From: Cephalopachus bancanus
Lineage: Eukaryota > Chordata > Mammalia > Primates > Tarsiidae
Length of the DNA stretch: 64,000 bases
Direction of reading: 5' to 3'
Assembly (NCBI GenBank): GCA_027257055.1
Contig: JAPVLO010000232.1
Coordinates: forward strand, 5,270,001 to 5,334,000
In this document: piece by piece, positions 46,346 through 58,202 of the stretch
Layout of the letters: each line of letters starts with the position of its first letter
Position numbering within the stretch: the stretch's first letter is position 1
Notes under the pieces: model-generated
The model's database searches: none
Seen by the model: only the letters and a program-made list of their open reading frames with translations
What the model was told of the DNA's origin: nothing
Position numbers and translations under genes: made by a program

Positions 46346-47030
46346 TGTGAGGGAAAAATTATAGACATTTTCAAAGTAATAAGTACTACAATGTGATTCC
46401 AACATCAGGTGACATCTTGTCTTGACCCAGTAATGAGTTCCCAAACCAGAACAGGTAAATTCCAGAGAGGACCTGATAGTGGTCCATGGTGTAGGCTCAC
46501 AGAAGAATGAACTGCAGCGCTTCAAAAACATACCAGTGCCAGGGCCCACACACAGAAGTTGTGTTCTGATTTGTGGCCCAGCAAATAGGTAGTTTTTACA
46601 GCTCCCCAGGTGGTTGTCATGGCAGCTGTGATGAAAACCATCCCCTTCAACTAATCTTCAGGTTCCCAGTAAGAGTGAGTTTTGTCCTTCACCTCAGTAA
46701 AAACTCCCTCAATAAGGACTTCATTAACTCCCCAAATGTTTCCAATGACTCCTTGTACTGGGGCTGCAGCAAAGCCTCTGACCAGAGCACTTCAGACAAG
46801 ATGTTAGCGAGTCTCTGCAAAGCTGCCTGGGAGAGACTTTTCCTTGTGACAGAGATGCAGATGACTTCTCATCCAGTGGGTCCTGACTGCATGTTACTCA
46901 GACTTCTTGTCTTTGATGGGAGGCAGCGTAGGCAGAAAGCTTGCCATGGATTTTTACAGCACGCCCAAGGGAGCACATGAGCTTACGAAGACACGGGTCG
47001 AGAGGTAGCGCTGGACACTAACTGGTGTGA

Positions 47031-47618
<588 letters not shown>

Positions 47619-47668
47619 TCTGGTCTAGAGGCTTATGTGATGTCAAAGGTTTCGTACCAACTGTGCTT

Positions 47669-47710
47669 GGAGAAGGCGACGTGTGCTTGGAGAAGGCGAC
47701 GTGTCTTCTC
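47669..47710 (+). repeat. Tandem duplication in the TMEM140 3' UTR
   Basis: GCTTGGAGAAGGCGACGTGT occurs twice head to tail in near-identical form. It lies about 50 nt after the stop codon. Confidence 0.9.
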
Positions 47711-48065
47711 ACGCATTTCTCAGCTGATGCTGATCTCAAGCTCCAGCCAATGGAACCTTCCACAGAGCAGGGGGTCCCCAGTGTCAAGAAGGCTAAGATA
47801 GCAAGGGCAGTGGGGCAACTGCAGCTTCTTAGTGTAGGTCTGTCTGTCCTTCAGAATTTGCAAGGCTACCCAAAACACCCTGGAACCACACAGCTCATCG
47901 CCATGCCAATTCCTGCTTTAATTAATGGATTTGAGCAAATCTTACTCTGGCCTTCGGAGGGTGGGGAGGGAAGGATTCAAATCATTGGGCCAGACTTCCA
48001 GGTTGATTTGTCAGATGCCAAACTGGAACCCAGTGAAGGTTTATGGTAAAAAATGGGAACATTAA

Positions 48066-48274
48066 GAGACCAGCCTGGTCAACACAGTGAGACTTTGTCT
48101 CTACAAAAAAAAATTTTTTTAAATAGCTGGGCATGGTGGCATGCACCTGTAGTCCCAGCTACTCAGGAGACTGAGGGCGGGAGAATCACTTGAGCTCAGG
48201 AGGCCAAGGCTGCAGTGAGCTATTATCTTGCCTGCCTTACTAACAGAGCAAGATCTCATCTCAAAAAAAAATAA
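48066..48274 (+). mobile_element. Old Alu fragment in the TMEM140 3' region
   Basis: AGACCAGCCTGGTCAACACA through the right arm to an A-rich tail. It is ancestral AluJ-like, without the lineage-specific hairpins. The AATAAA at about 48269 lies in its tail and could serve as a TMEM140 poly(A) signal. Confidence 0.8.
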
Positions 48275-48636
48275 AAAGGAACTTTAGTGCCCTTCAGGGC
48301 CTAGTGAGCAAGCTTCCGCTCCTCCATCTGTGGGGAGCAGGCCAAAATGAGCCACTTGAGACTCTATTCCCAAAGGCCCAGGAGTGAACTTTGAAGGATT
48401 CAAAGAGAACACATGGCACACAGAGAAACCTTGGTGGTTTTGAAGGTTCCCCTAGACCTGAAGCCAAACAGAGCAGTCATCCGGCAAATCTTTCCTACCA
48501 CGTGACCATGTGCCACCAAGTCCTTGGGTAGAAGGTGAACAGGCCCAGAAGGTTGAATATACGTGTGAATGCTGCATCCTTTCACTGCTCAACCTGAAAC
48601 TGGGAAGGATATAAGCACAACTCATGTGTTGAGGAA

Positions 48637-48665
48637 TTTATTTTTCAGCACCTAAAAAATTTATT
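48637..48665 (-). terminator. CYREN: Paired poly(A) signals for CYREN
   Basis: Minus-strand AATAAA occurs at 48660-48665 and again at 48637-48642, about 700 nt downstream of the CYREN stop at 49371. This gives a plausible 3' UTR end. Confidence 0.6.
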
Positions 48666-49370
48666 AAAAAACCTGTTTGAAAATGATTTACTCATTTGAT
48701 GCCTGTCCAAAGTCACAGTGAACAGAGGCAGAAACATGACTTCTGGTATGACTTCTCGTCCTCAGTGTCTCCTCTGGGCTCCTGTCCCTCTCTCGCTTTG
48801 CAGCTACCCAGGCACCAAGGTGGAGGTTGCCAGGTAGAAGGAAGGTGGCAGCTAGGGGGAGGAGGCTGGCTTCCAGTCTGTGACCGGTGGGCCTCAAGCT
48901 CCCAGACGGGACAGAGAACTGTGGGCAGATGGTCTGTCTTCAAGGTTGGCTGCAGGGTAAAAGTTCATTGACACTGCCTTGTGATGGAAACTATTAGGGG
49001 AAGATCGTGCTGACTAAACTATAGGAATTCCAGTGTTTCAATACTTTGAAAAGTATTACCACCATATGACCTCAATTTCCCTGGAACCTGGTAACTGAAT
49101 AAAATAGACAACTGGGTTCCAGACCCTCAGAGCTGGGAGAGGGCACTGTGCAAAGAGGAATTCTAATGGGAATTTGAGTCTTCCACACACTCAGGATAGC
49201 AGCCCCCAAGAGCCTCCTGGAGCTTCTGGCCTGAGGTGAGTCGGCCAGGCCCAGGAAGGCACAAAGCTGGGAGCACAGACAGCCCCACCCACACCCAGGG
49301 GCAGCTCCCAGCAGCCCCAGTGGAAGCCCAGCTGTCCTCCAGCTGCTCTCGGCAGTGAACAGTTTATCCT

Positions 49371-49619
49371 TTACCTGAAAAATATCTCTCTGACGTATTT
49401 TAACAAATCCTCCTCCTCGGGACTTCTGCAGGCAGCGTTGGAATGCCTAGGTCCCTGGGAAAGGCTGAGGCCTGGGGCAGGCATGCCTTTCCCACTGTCT
49501 ACGTCCTCGCTGCTGCTTCCAGAACTTGTGTGAGGTGACATGGAGCACGGTGGGGAGAGTGCTGGCGTATCAGCGCCCACCAGAGACAGTGGCTCCCAGG
49601 GCTTTTCCTGTTTGCAGCT
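49371..49619 (-). CDS. CYREN: CYREN (C7orf49/MRI), last coding exon
   Basis: Acceptor CTACTCTGCAG|AGC gives an exon start at 49619 in phase 0. It encodes 82 residues to TAA at 49371. The peptide is acidic and Ser-rich (SPHTSSGSSSEDVDSGK) and ends in DLLKYVREIFFR, the XLF-like C-terminal motif. CYREN binds Ku70/80 and the core end-joining factors in the nucleus. It is known to restrain classical end joining during S/G2, and other reports show it supports repair. The three coding exons give 153 residues against 157 in human. An acidic run before the C-terminal motif looks shorter than I remember for human. No frame damage. Confidence 0.93.
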   Translation of the reverse strand, partial: SCKQEKPWEPLSLVGADTPALSPPCSMSPHTSSGSSSEDVDSGKGMPAPGLSLSQGPRHSNAACRSPEEEDLLKYVREIFFR

Positions 49620-49892
49620 CTGCAGAGTAGAAGAGATGGCAAGCATATATGTGTATTTTATCTCCCGAACATGCTGGTTTGACTGTCAGTAGGACGAATC
49701 CAGAAGCAACCACAAAGCCAATGTGACCAGCCAGACTCTGCTCCCAGATTGTAGCACCCTACTCCTCCCCCAACCGTCTCTTCACAGCTCTTGAAGAAAC
49801 CGGGACCAACCTGGAAGGCAAGCAGGCAGAGACATAGGGAATAGCTGAAAATGAAAAAAAGAAAAAGAAAGAAAGAAAGAAACAGATAGATG

Positions 49893-50150
49893 TCTGGTCG
49901 AGAGTAGTGGTTCATGCCTGTAATCTCAGCACTTTGGGAGGCTGAAGTGGAAGAATCACGTGAGCCCAGGAGTTTGATACCAGCCTATGCAACAAAGCGA
50001 GACCCTGTCTCTACAAAAAAAGAGAACTAGTCAGACATGGTGGCTCATGCCTGTAGTCCCAGCTACACAGGAGGCCAAGGCAGGAGGATTGCTTGAGCCT
50101 AGGAGTATGGTGAGCTGTGACTGTGCCACTGCACTCCAGCCTGGGGGGTG
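49893..50150 (+). mobile_element. Old AluJ-like element in a CYREN intron
   Basis: TGGTTCATGCCTGTAATCTC through both arms to CACTGCACTCCAGCCTGGGG. Ancestral type, preceded by a (GAAA)n stretch at 49856-49883. Confidence 0.87.
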
Positions 50151-50154
50151 GGAG

Positions 50155-50280
50155 GAGTGGGTAGTAAGTTCAGGACCAGGGAGGAGAGGAGGGAAGAGAA
50201 GAGGGGAGGGGAGGGGAGGGATGGGAAGGAGGAGACAGGGAGAAGAAGGAAGGAGAAGGGAAAGGAAAAAGAAAATGAAA
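50155..50280 (+). repeat. Polypurine (G/A) tract with G-quadruplex potential
   Basis: About 125 bp is almost pure purine on the + strand, including GAGGGGAGGGGAGGGGAGGG at about 50201. On the CYREN sense strand it is polypyrimidine. Confidence 0.9.
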
Positions 50281-50389
50281 GTATCTGGAAATGCAAATGA
50301 CAGACTGGAAGGAGTCCAGGACATAAAATCTGGGCGTGGGCCCATACTTAGTAGCTTGTTGGCTATGAAACTAAGTTAAAGCCCCAATC

Positions 50390-50520
50390 TCCGATTCTTG
50401 GGGAAAACAGTATCAGAAACAACAATTCCCCAGGGTTACTGTGAGGATTAAATGAGATCATACACAATCCCAAAGCCTCTGGTAACCTATAAAGTACTAT
50501 ACAACTCTTAAGTGGTGCGA
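50390..50520 (+). repeat. MIR
   Basis: Forward MIR end: GGGTTACTGTGAGGATTAAA, then 'ctataaagtactatacaact' and 'attattactag'. Confidence 0.7.
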
Positions 50521-50900
50521 TTATTACTAGTTCTGGAAGATAGGAAATTCCAGCAGCCTTCTGCTCAGGAAAGGGGCAACGGCTAGGAAGTCATCCACCC
50601 AACTGGGATCCTTTCTGAGAAAATAAGTAGGTAATGCTTCGTGTCCCCTCTACATACACACTAGAACAGAGGGCACGTTCTCCCTCACAACCCCGCACCC
50701 TCCCCAGGCATCTCGACTCAAAGGCACACCCTACAGGTACACCCCATGGTGGGAAGAATGAGGCCAGGCAGCGCGAGGTCCCACGAGACAGTGGATGAAA
50801 GCGGCTGTCTCTCTTGACATTGACCAAGGGTCTAGACTAGCTTCTGCCCAAGAAAAAAGTTTCTGGTCCTAAGAGTAAGAAGAGACAATGTTGACTTTAC

Positions 50901-50976
50901 CTCGGTCAGGAGCCCCAGAGCAACCTCCACTATTTCTGCTTCATTCATGCAGTACACAGTCCTCACTACAGGCAGC
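50901..50976 (-). CDS. CYREN: CYREN, middle coding exon
   Basis: Found by splice sites: acceptor TTGTTTCAG|GC on the minus strand (AG at 50977-50978) and donor GAG|GTAAAG (GT at 50899-50900). The 76 nt add one base to the split Arg codon and 25 codons, TVYCMNEAEIVEVALGLLTE at the end. This matches the human segment of the same place in the protein. Phases on both sides fit the neighbouring exons exactly. Confidence 0.93.
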
Positions 50977-50978
50977 CT

Positions 50979-51995
50979 GAAACAAAGACACGTAGTCACA
51001 GATGGGGACATAGGGCCTCAGGTCTCACGAAGAGGAAGAACGAGACAGCAAGAAGGTTTCATCCCCCAGCCTTCCTGCCAGGGGTGAGGGCACCTCTGAG
51101 CTGAGGAGCTTCCTCAGACACAGGTACTTCCTCATCCTTACAGCCCAGTAACTGGCATGGGAGTTCGTGGAGGCAACCCTGGGGGTCTTCTCACCCTCTG
51201 CCAGCACCCCCCAACAAGGAGCTGGAAACAGGGAATGAGGGCCAGCTCCTAAGGGTCAAACCCTGAAACGCACAAAGGATGCAAGCAGGTAGGGGCCATC
51301 GGCATAGGACCAGACTGGAACATATCTGAATGTGGGACCATTTAGACACAGCAGTCACAATGGGAGGGCTGAGTTAGGAAGCCTTAAAAAGGAAGAGCCG
51401 AGAGAACAGCACCGAACAGCCGGTGCCCTACCCAGTTCAGTGGAAGGAGGTCCCTTCACTTAAGGCTGCAGCCTGGAGACCTGTCCCCGCAGTTACCATC
51501 ATCCAACGACCCACCCCCAGCTTCTGATCTCTGGCTGGTCCAGCAACCTGCTAATCATCTGTCAGTCCCTAAAGATCTATCCACAGGAGGAGCTGGCACT
51601 GTTAGGAGATGAAACTCTCTAGTCCACCAATCTTCTGTTACAATATCTGTTGCAACGTCTGTTGCAAATGAAGAGACTGGCATTTTGAACATCTGGCATC
51701 TGAGCACTTGGCTAATTTGTAGAACCAACCCTTATTTCTGCCAAAAAACCAAGGGCCTGATGGTGGAGCACTCACCAACGCAGAGGCAGCAGCAGGCACC
51801 TGTGTGCCCATCTATGAGGAGACAGTTCACTCAGCCTCCCACCTGCAGCCTCTGTACCTCCTAAGAGCGCAAGAGATTGTCAGACTGAAATGCCCACCCG
51901 CCCGGCTACTCCACCCACACTGAAAGGCTCAGCCTGGGAGGCCCTGCCTGACTCTTGTTGATTTTCCCCAGGAGTCCTCTGTCCAAGGCTGCCCC
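50979..51995 (-). other. CYREN: CYREN intron between coding exons 1 and 2
   Basis: Unique sequence with no clear repeat. No further coding exon with matching phase was found. Confidence 0.7.
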
Positions 51996-51997
51996 AC

Positions 51998-52134
51998 CTT
52001 GCTGGTGCCATGGGCACCGCCGCCATTCTCCTCCTCTTGAAGGCCGCCACTGGCACCACTCTCTTCTCAGCCACCTGGGCTGTCATCCATGAGGGAAGGA
52101 CTCTTTTTCTGTTTTCAGATTTTAAGGTTTCCAT
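51998..52134 (-). CDS. CYREN: CYREN, first coding exon with the Ku-binding motif
   Basis: The ATG is at 52134. The exon encodes 45 residues plus two bases of Arg46, and ends at donor AAG|GTGGGG (GT at 51996-51997). Residues 11-21 (RVLPSWMTAQV) form the APLF-type Ku-binding motif, followed by a basic segment (FKRRR) that may act in nuclear import. If the donor is not used, the frame runs on for 38 more codons to 51880, giving an 84-residue short form. Human CYREN also makes a short isoform that keeps the Ku-binding motif; whether by the same route is not shown here. A possible acceptor for a 5' UTR exon lies at 52181-52183. Confidence 0.93.
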
Positions 52135-52183
52135 CTCTGTACTTTCTCACAAAGAGGAGTCACGACTCAAGCTTAACGAACTG

Positions 52184-53335
52184 CTTTTAATTCAGGAAAG
52201 CAAATTCCACTGTCTTATCACATAAAGAATTATCAGTCTCTTTGTCCTCAGTGGGAGCTGATCTTTAATCCCTACAAAGGAGAACAAAGTCCATTAGTCC
52301 AGTGAATGCCAATAAGCTAGAATACTTCAGGTCACCAACCAGTTACAGGTCAACGCAGGGCATGACACAGCAGGTGAGCAGGGCCCAGGAGGCTCGAACG
52401 GCTGTTGGCAGGTGTCAAGCAGGAGGTGCGGCAGTGGGCAGGGCGATGGGCTTGGGAGACAGAACCCTGGGACCTGCCCCGTGCCCCACACAGGCAGGCA
52501 GAGTTGAGGAGAGAGGCCTCCCCACAGCCTTCCCAGAGAAAGGAAGGAGGCCAAGGCCTCTTGTGCCCTTCTCCTCACCACTCCAAATGCCACTGTCCTC
52601 AGGGTGCCCAGCCATCCATCCAGCCTCCAAAATACCTCTCAAAGGTCACTCCCTCATCTGCTTGGACTCCGGACTTCTCATTTCCTCTGGAGTGGCTCCA
52701 TTACAAGAAACCCTGAGGCCATTTTATTCACAATAGCGTTTATTTGGCCCACATCATTCCTTTAATCTAAAGATACTTCTGACTGACCCAACTTTAACCA
52801 GCAGTAGGGGATCAGGGAGCGTAACTGTCAGGCTTCTGATTTCCAGAATCCAAATCTTCCCTTCTTCCCCCCAAAAGCTCCTGCGCTTACTTGACCTCTC
52901 CCCTACCAAGTTGTTCTGCCTCAGCCCTGCAGTCCTGACGCTCAATTCCCACCCAGAGAGAAGGGGCTGAGAGGGTCTAGGTGTCTACCTTCCACCGAGA
53001 AGACACACCAGAAGCTTCTGCCTGAAATCTCACTGAAGCAGAGGTCTGCCCAGAAATGGGTGGTCAGCGGAGCCTCGGATCCTCCTTTCTGAGTCGAACT
53101 TGATAATGTGCTGCTACTCAAAATGCCTGTCCGCAGACTTACACGTTAGCCCACCTTCTTAACCTGTCCAGACAAAGGGCAGCCCTTTGCCAACATACCT
53201 TTATTTCTGCCAAAATCCAGTGGTGATAGTCGTTCCTGCCAGGGAGCCCACAGTACTCGCGGTCTATGCAGACAGAGCTGTTCCCGACCCTGAGGTGCAT
53301 ATTAAGATCATTTCACAAACGAAACACCGAAACCA
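52184..53335. other. CYREN: CYREN 5' intron or 5' UTR region
   Basis: Lies between the first coding exon and the CpG island promoter. Overlapping open frames at 52300-52740 on both strands share no recognisable protein. I see no convincing repeat. Confidence 0.5.
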
Positions 53336-53339
53336 GGCT

Positions 53340-54310
53340 GAGCCGCACAGAGTCACTGAGTGGAATCGGCCATGCGACTCGCGGCAGCCCTGCACACGCC
53401 ACGCCCCGCTGCGCGGCCCTCCGTGGCCAGCGCTCGGCCCCTTGCACAGCGCGCTCTCCGGAGCTCGGTGCTCGCCCACTGGCCCGGGCCCCCTCCGCGG
53501 GCGAAAGGGAGCCGGGACGGCGGCAGGGCGTCCTGGCGACGAGCCCGTCGCACAGGCTGCTCCGGCCCGGGTCTCCACGGGCAGCCAGGCCGGGCCCGCC
53601 GCCGGCTGCGCGCTTCCCGGGCCAACGCACCGGCTTCCCCACGCTACTTCCTGGTTTCCGTAGCGGAGCTGGGGCGGACCGCACCCCGACCGGAACTTAG
53701 AGTCCCGCGCACCTCCGCAGGCCACTGTCTCGTGGAGGGCCGGGCACCGCCTCCCGCTCCCAGGTTCCGGCCCCGGTGCTTCCCGCCCCCCTCCTCGCTT
53801 CTGGCCTGGCGCACTCTCGGCTCCCGCCGCCAGCTCGTGCGGAGGCCCCGGGGCGCCCCCTGCAGGCCGCGCGCCACAGCCCGCGTTTGGCTCGTGCCCG
53901 CTGCGGGTGCAAGCGAGGCGGCGCGGCCCCCACCGTCCTGGGCCCCTGACGCGGCCCAGGTGGAGTAGGGCAGGCCGTCCACTCCCAGGCCCCTGGACAA
54001 AACGTTAGGAGACGGGAAAGGAGATCTGTATCTTGGAAGTCCCGCTGGGGGTCCCCGAAGAAACCGAGTTCAAGGCTCTCGGCTGGACGGCGCTTCCCCG
54101 GGAAGAGGCGCAAGGGAACCCCGTGTGCGCAGGAGAGGGAGTCGCGCCTCCGCTCACAGGCCGGCCCCACGGAGGGTCGGCTTCCAGACCCGCGGGCTGA
54201 GGGGCTCCCCTGCACGCGGGGCGGCGCCCCCAGGGGCCCAGTGCCTCGCTCACGTGGCCGCGGAGCTGAATCTCATTCCGGGCTTAGAGGAGATGCACGG
54301 GCGGGGAAAC
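53340..54310. promoter_or_regulatory. CYREN: CpG island, probable CYREN promoter and first exon
   Basis: About 970 bp is very GC-rich with dense CpG, unlike the rest of the window. It lies 1.2-2.2 kb upstream of the CYREN start codon on the minus strand. An ETS-type site reads CAGGAAGT on the minus strand (53646-53653), typical of CpG island promoters. A possible minus-strand donor, GCGGAG|GTGCGC, lies near 53708-53719. The island may drive transcription both ways; nothing annotated starts to the right of it. Confidence 0.8.
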
Positions 54311-54319
54311 AAACCTCCG

Positions 54320-55380
54320 GGTCTAAGAGGAACGAAGACGCCGGCGCAAGCTGAGGCCTTCGCCTGGGGCACTTTGGAGGATAAAAGGATGTTCTCATCT
54401 CTCCCAAAATGAGAGAACAGGCCCTGGCTGTTCGAAACGCATCTGGCAACAAATCAGCTAACGACAGGAAGGCAGGGCCACCAATGTAGCTTAGACATAG
54501 ATGAGCGGCCTTTTTGTAATTGGAAAACACTTTGTGAAGCAATGCCTGCACTGACTAGGTCCCCGGAGCCAGCCCTGCCCGGAATGCAGGGTGGTGGGTA
54601 CACTCAACTCAACCAGGAGTGGAAAATAATTACCGAGGCACTGGAGCACGGTGTTTACAAAAACAACTTAAACTGCAAAACGAGAACTTTTACCGTTACT
54701 TCAACACTTTCATGTGATGCAAGTAAGCTTAGAAGTCAGCTTCCAGAAAAAAACGATAATAGAAACTTGTGATCCATAGATCACAACCCATCACATTCCC
54801 CACGTAGCATAGATCTTTTTTTTGCAGAGATTTGTTTTAGAAAAAGATTGCTTAACCATCTTCTTAACGAATATAAAACACTCAGCTAACATCTGATTGT
54901 GCCCTTTCTCTTAAAGCACCTGAGTGTTACCACTCTCGTCTTTCCTTCCTAATAAGTTCTATTTTAAAACTTCTACTCAGACTTGTTCTAAAAGTCTTTT
55001 TGCAGAGAACCCAAGAACTCAGGGAGCAACCAAACTCCCCCTCACCTGGCATCAATAGCATGACTACCCAACTGCACATCAGAGATGCTTGGAGCCTGGA
55101 GACCCTCACTCCAAGCCAGGTGCTCCCATTCTCCCATGCGGCGCCCTTGGCCTCTCCAAAGCACTGTCTCCCATGCTTTTTGGATACTGATCTTCAATCC
55201 TAGGGAAGTAGACTATACACAGAAAGTTTAGATGAATAAATAAAGGGAATAAGTCAATGGTTTCTGGTCTCAAACCAACCTGCTGCAGTTGGTTTGTTGC
55301 AGTTGACTGATTCACCTCTAGCCTCTTCAGGAGGGCAGCCCACTTGAGCAGTACACAGGGCTTCTCTTCTGCCATCCTAA
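54320..55380. other. Intergenic sequence upstream of CYREN
   Basis: No exon recognised. A short inverted repeat (AACCAAC...GTTGGTT) lies at about 55276-55297. Confidence 0.45.
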
Positions 55381-55384
55381 AGGT

Positions 55385-56060
55385 GCTAAGAGTCACTGAC
55401 TGTAGAAGCCATTTTATATGACAAGAGCCACCCTGTGTTAAACTCCAGCTGACCAATGAGCAGCCTACAATCAAAGTCAAACACCAACCAATCAGAACTG
55501 CTATGTTTCAATTCTCATTTGCATGACAGGAACTTTTATACCCGCCAGCTCCTGTATGAAAAGCTCCTCAAGCCGGGCTCGGTGGCTCAGCCTGTAATCC
55601 CGCGCCTTTGGGAGGCTGAGGTGAGTGGATTGCCTGAGCCCGCGGGTTGGAGACCACCTGAGCAGCGAGACCTCATCTCTACAATAAATCAAAAAATCAG
55701 CCAGGCGTGGTAGCACATGCCTGTACTACTTGCCGGCTACTTGGAAGGTTGAGGCGGAAGGATCGCCTGAGCCCAGCAGCTCGAGGCTGCGGTGGCCGGG
55801 AGTGGCCACTGCACCCCAGTCTGGGCAACAGAGTGAGACTCCAACTCAAAAAAAAAAATTAAATTAAATTAAAAAATAAAATAAATAGATAAATAAATAA
55901 AAAGCTCCTCAAACCACTGGCTCAGGGCAGACAGCTCTTCTATCACTGCCCTGCCCACTGCTCCCTTGCAGTGCACTCAATAAACCTGTCCTTCTCTGCT
56001 CTGACTTGGGTGTATTTTTGCACTGCCCATAATTCTGGTCAACTACTCACTACCCACAAC
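55385..56060 (+). mobile_element. Endogenous retrovirus-type solo LTR, split by an Alu
   Basis: LTR-like promoter architecture on the + strand: CCAAT boxes at about 55452 and 55488, an octamer ATTTGCAT at about 55517, and a TATA-like TTTTATAC at about 55534. After the Alu comes AATAAA at about 55979, 20 nt before a GT-rich stretch. No gag, pol or env sequence adjoins it. Family not determined; 5' limit uncertain. Confidence 0.6.
55572..55899 (+). mobile_element. Full-length lineage-specific Alu in an LTR
   Basis: Flanked by AAAAGCTCCTCAA (55559-55571 and 55900-55912). It has both promoter boxes (B box with one change, GGTTGGAGACC), the right-arm hairpin and a long (TAAA)n tail. Confidence 0.95.
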
Positions 56061-56339
56061 AATGACCTCTAGGGCTCTGCTCTCACAAGCTATGAGCCAG
56101 AATAAGCCCAAGTCTAACTGGGGCTATAGTGGAGAAACATCATTTCAAGAATAAAGTAAGAGGAAACACTTGCTATTAGTAAAATTGAAAAAGACTTTTT
56201 GCATGTTCAAACTTCCGTCAGGTTCTGAATCTTCTGCTAGGCCCATCTGTGCAGTTCCTCATAAAATACCTACATCTATGACAGTGGTCCTAAATAAAGT
56301 CTGCCTTACCATGCTTTAATGAGTATCCTTAAATAATTT

Positions 56340-56636
56340 GTTTTTTTGTTTTTTTTTTTTTGAGTTGGAGTCTCACTCCGTCGCCCAGACTGGAGTGCAG
56401 TGGCCGATCCCGGCCACCACAGCCTCGACCTGCTGGGCTCTGGCGATCCTTCCGCCTCAGCCTTCCGAGTAGCCGGAATTACAGGCGCGCGCTACCACGC
56501 CCGGCTAATTTTTTGATTTATTGAAGAGATGAGGTCTCGCCTGCCCAGGCGGGTCTCAAACCCGCGGGCTCAGGCAATCCACTCACCTCAGCCTCCCAAA
56601 GGCGTGTGATTACAGGCTGAGCCACCGAGCCTGGCT
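56340..56636 (-). mobile_element. Full-length lineage-specific Alu
   Basis: Flanked by CTTAAATAATTT (56328-56339 and 56637-56648). The T-arm-like stem is perfect (GCGGG/CCCGC); the left arm has a short deletion near 56540. Confidence 0.95.
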
Positions 56637-56648
56637 CTTAAATAATTT

Positions 56649-57443
56649 TTTAACAGACCCACCCCCTGCATATTTCTCTCCTTAAAATCCTTTTCCATAG
56701 CCAGCTGAAAAATGAGGCATGAAGAGCAGAAAATAAGCGAGTCTGCAAAAATAGTTTTAAGGAAAAGCCCACCCCACTCCCAACAAAGATAACCTGAGCT
56801 GTGCAATTTGCATGGATTCAAGTCAACACCTGATGCATTCGGGGATTTAGCTTTTTAAACTGACACATAAAATTCTATTTATCATGTGAGGTAATGCATA
56901 TGTCAATCAGCTAGAGTCAATCATTCCACAATGTATATATCCTTCAAACCATTACGTTGAACACCTGAAGCATTTGAATGCCATGCCAAGCCTTGGAGCA
57001 GAAGCCAGCAAATACTGGCAGATCCCTAAGGGAAGGAAATAGGGAGGGGTACTTGTGAGGCTCTCAGTAGTGCATCCTGGCCGGAGGAGAGGGTCATCAC
57101 CTGGGTACGAGGCTTGGATTGGCTTGATGGTTTTCTTCTAAGATACCCTAATCCAAGATAATGGGAGTCTTGCTTGGGTTCCTGGGCAGATGTCCAGCAG
57201 TTGTTCTGAAGGAAAGATAAGTTTCAGCATGCTTTATTTGAGGATAAGAGCTCATCCTGGAGGTGGCAAGGGATGAGACAGGGAAGAACACCAGGTTCAA
57301 GTGCTCTTTGTGCGTCTGCAAAGCTTAAAGCCATTTCTGTAAGATGTGGAGACAACATTGAAAGGAGAGAACTGATAATAAGACAGAGAAACTTTGTGAT
57401 GGAGAGAGGTGATAAATTTAGTCTAAAGCTGCCTCCTTACATA
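56649..57443. other. Intergenic sequence
   Basis: No exon or clear repeat. Part of 57160-57440 could be internal or flanking sequence of the LTR that follows. Confidence 0.4.
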
Positions 57444-57797
57444 TGTTAAGTTTGAGCTAAAGGTTTCTCCCTACAGAGTGAACTGTAACCTAACTAGATG
57501 TATACACATACTGACCTACTCTTGTGCCAATCACTAGGTTTCAGCTAATCCAAGGCAGCCAACTATTCAAACCAGGTTCAAATAAGGTCAACACTGAGCT
57601 GTAACCAATCCTGCTGCTTCTGTACCTCACTCTGTTTTCTGTACATCACTTTCCTTTTTCTGTCCATAAATCATCTGCCACCATTGGCTGTGCTGGAGTC
57701 TCTCTGAGCCTGCTCTGGTTCAGGAGGCTGCCCTATTCGCAAATTGTTCTTTGCTCAATTAAACTCTATTAATTTGTCTATAGTTTTTCTCTTAACA
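57444..57797 (+). mobile_element. Solo LTR of an endogenous retrovirus (ERV1-like)
   Basis: The 354-bp unit starts TGTTAAG and ends CTTAACA, a matching TG...CA inverted end. It contains CCAAT motifs at about 57523 and 57604 and an ATTAAA signal at 57758-57763 close to the end. No coding sequence. I found no matching 4-6 bp flanking duplication, so the exact ends may be off. Confidence 0.6.
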
Positions 57798-58186
57798 GAG
57801 GAAAAGTTAAGTGAAGAACTCTCAATCAAGTGTACTCTATGACTGCTTTTTATACATCCTATAGTGTCACTGGGTGAAATAAATAAGGTTGCTGTTTCAG
57901 TGCAGAAGATGGGAAAAATATGCCACGCCAAGGGAACATGGAGAAGTCTTGGTTTTCTTCATCTGAGGGGAGGATTACCTGTGTGGATTACTTATACTAC
58001 TACTTACTACTAAGTCTCTGGTGTTTTCTCATAATCAAGCCCACAAATACCTCCCCTCAACTCCCAGCAGAACAGAGCCAAGGGTTAATACCAATTTCTT
58101 CATGCTTTTCCCAAAGTAGGTAGCTAGGAGTATCCCCATTCCATCCCTGCATCCCCAAAACTGGGCTGGGACTCAGAGAAACTCTA
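57798..58186. other. Intergenic sequence
   Basis: No exon or clear repeat recognised. Confidence 0.4.
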
Positions 58187-58202
58187 AAATGACTCGTAGC
58201 AG

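Noticed and set aside
46573..46980. 135-codon + strand frame upstream of TMEM140
   Set aside because: It ends before the splice acceptor at 47041, shows no recognisable domain and has no splice support.
53187..54412. Many open frames of 80-200 codons on both strands in the GC-rich region
   Set aside because: They overlap in all frames of a CpG island, where stop codons are rare. None has a recognisable domain or fits the CYREN exon phases.
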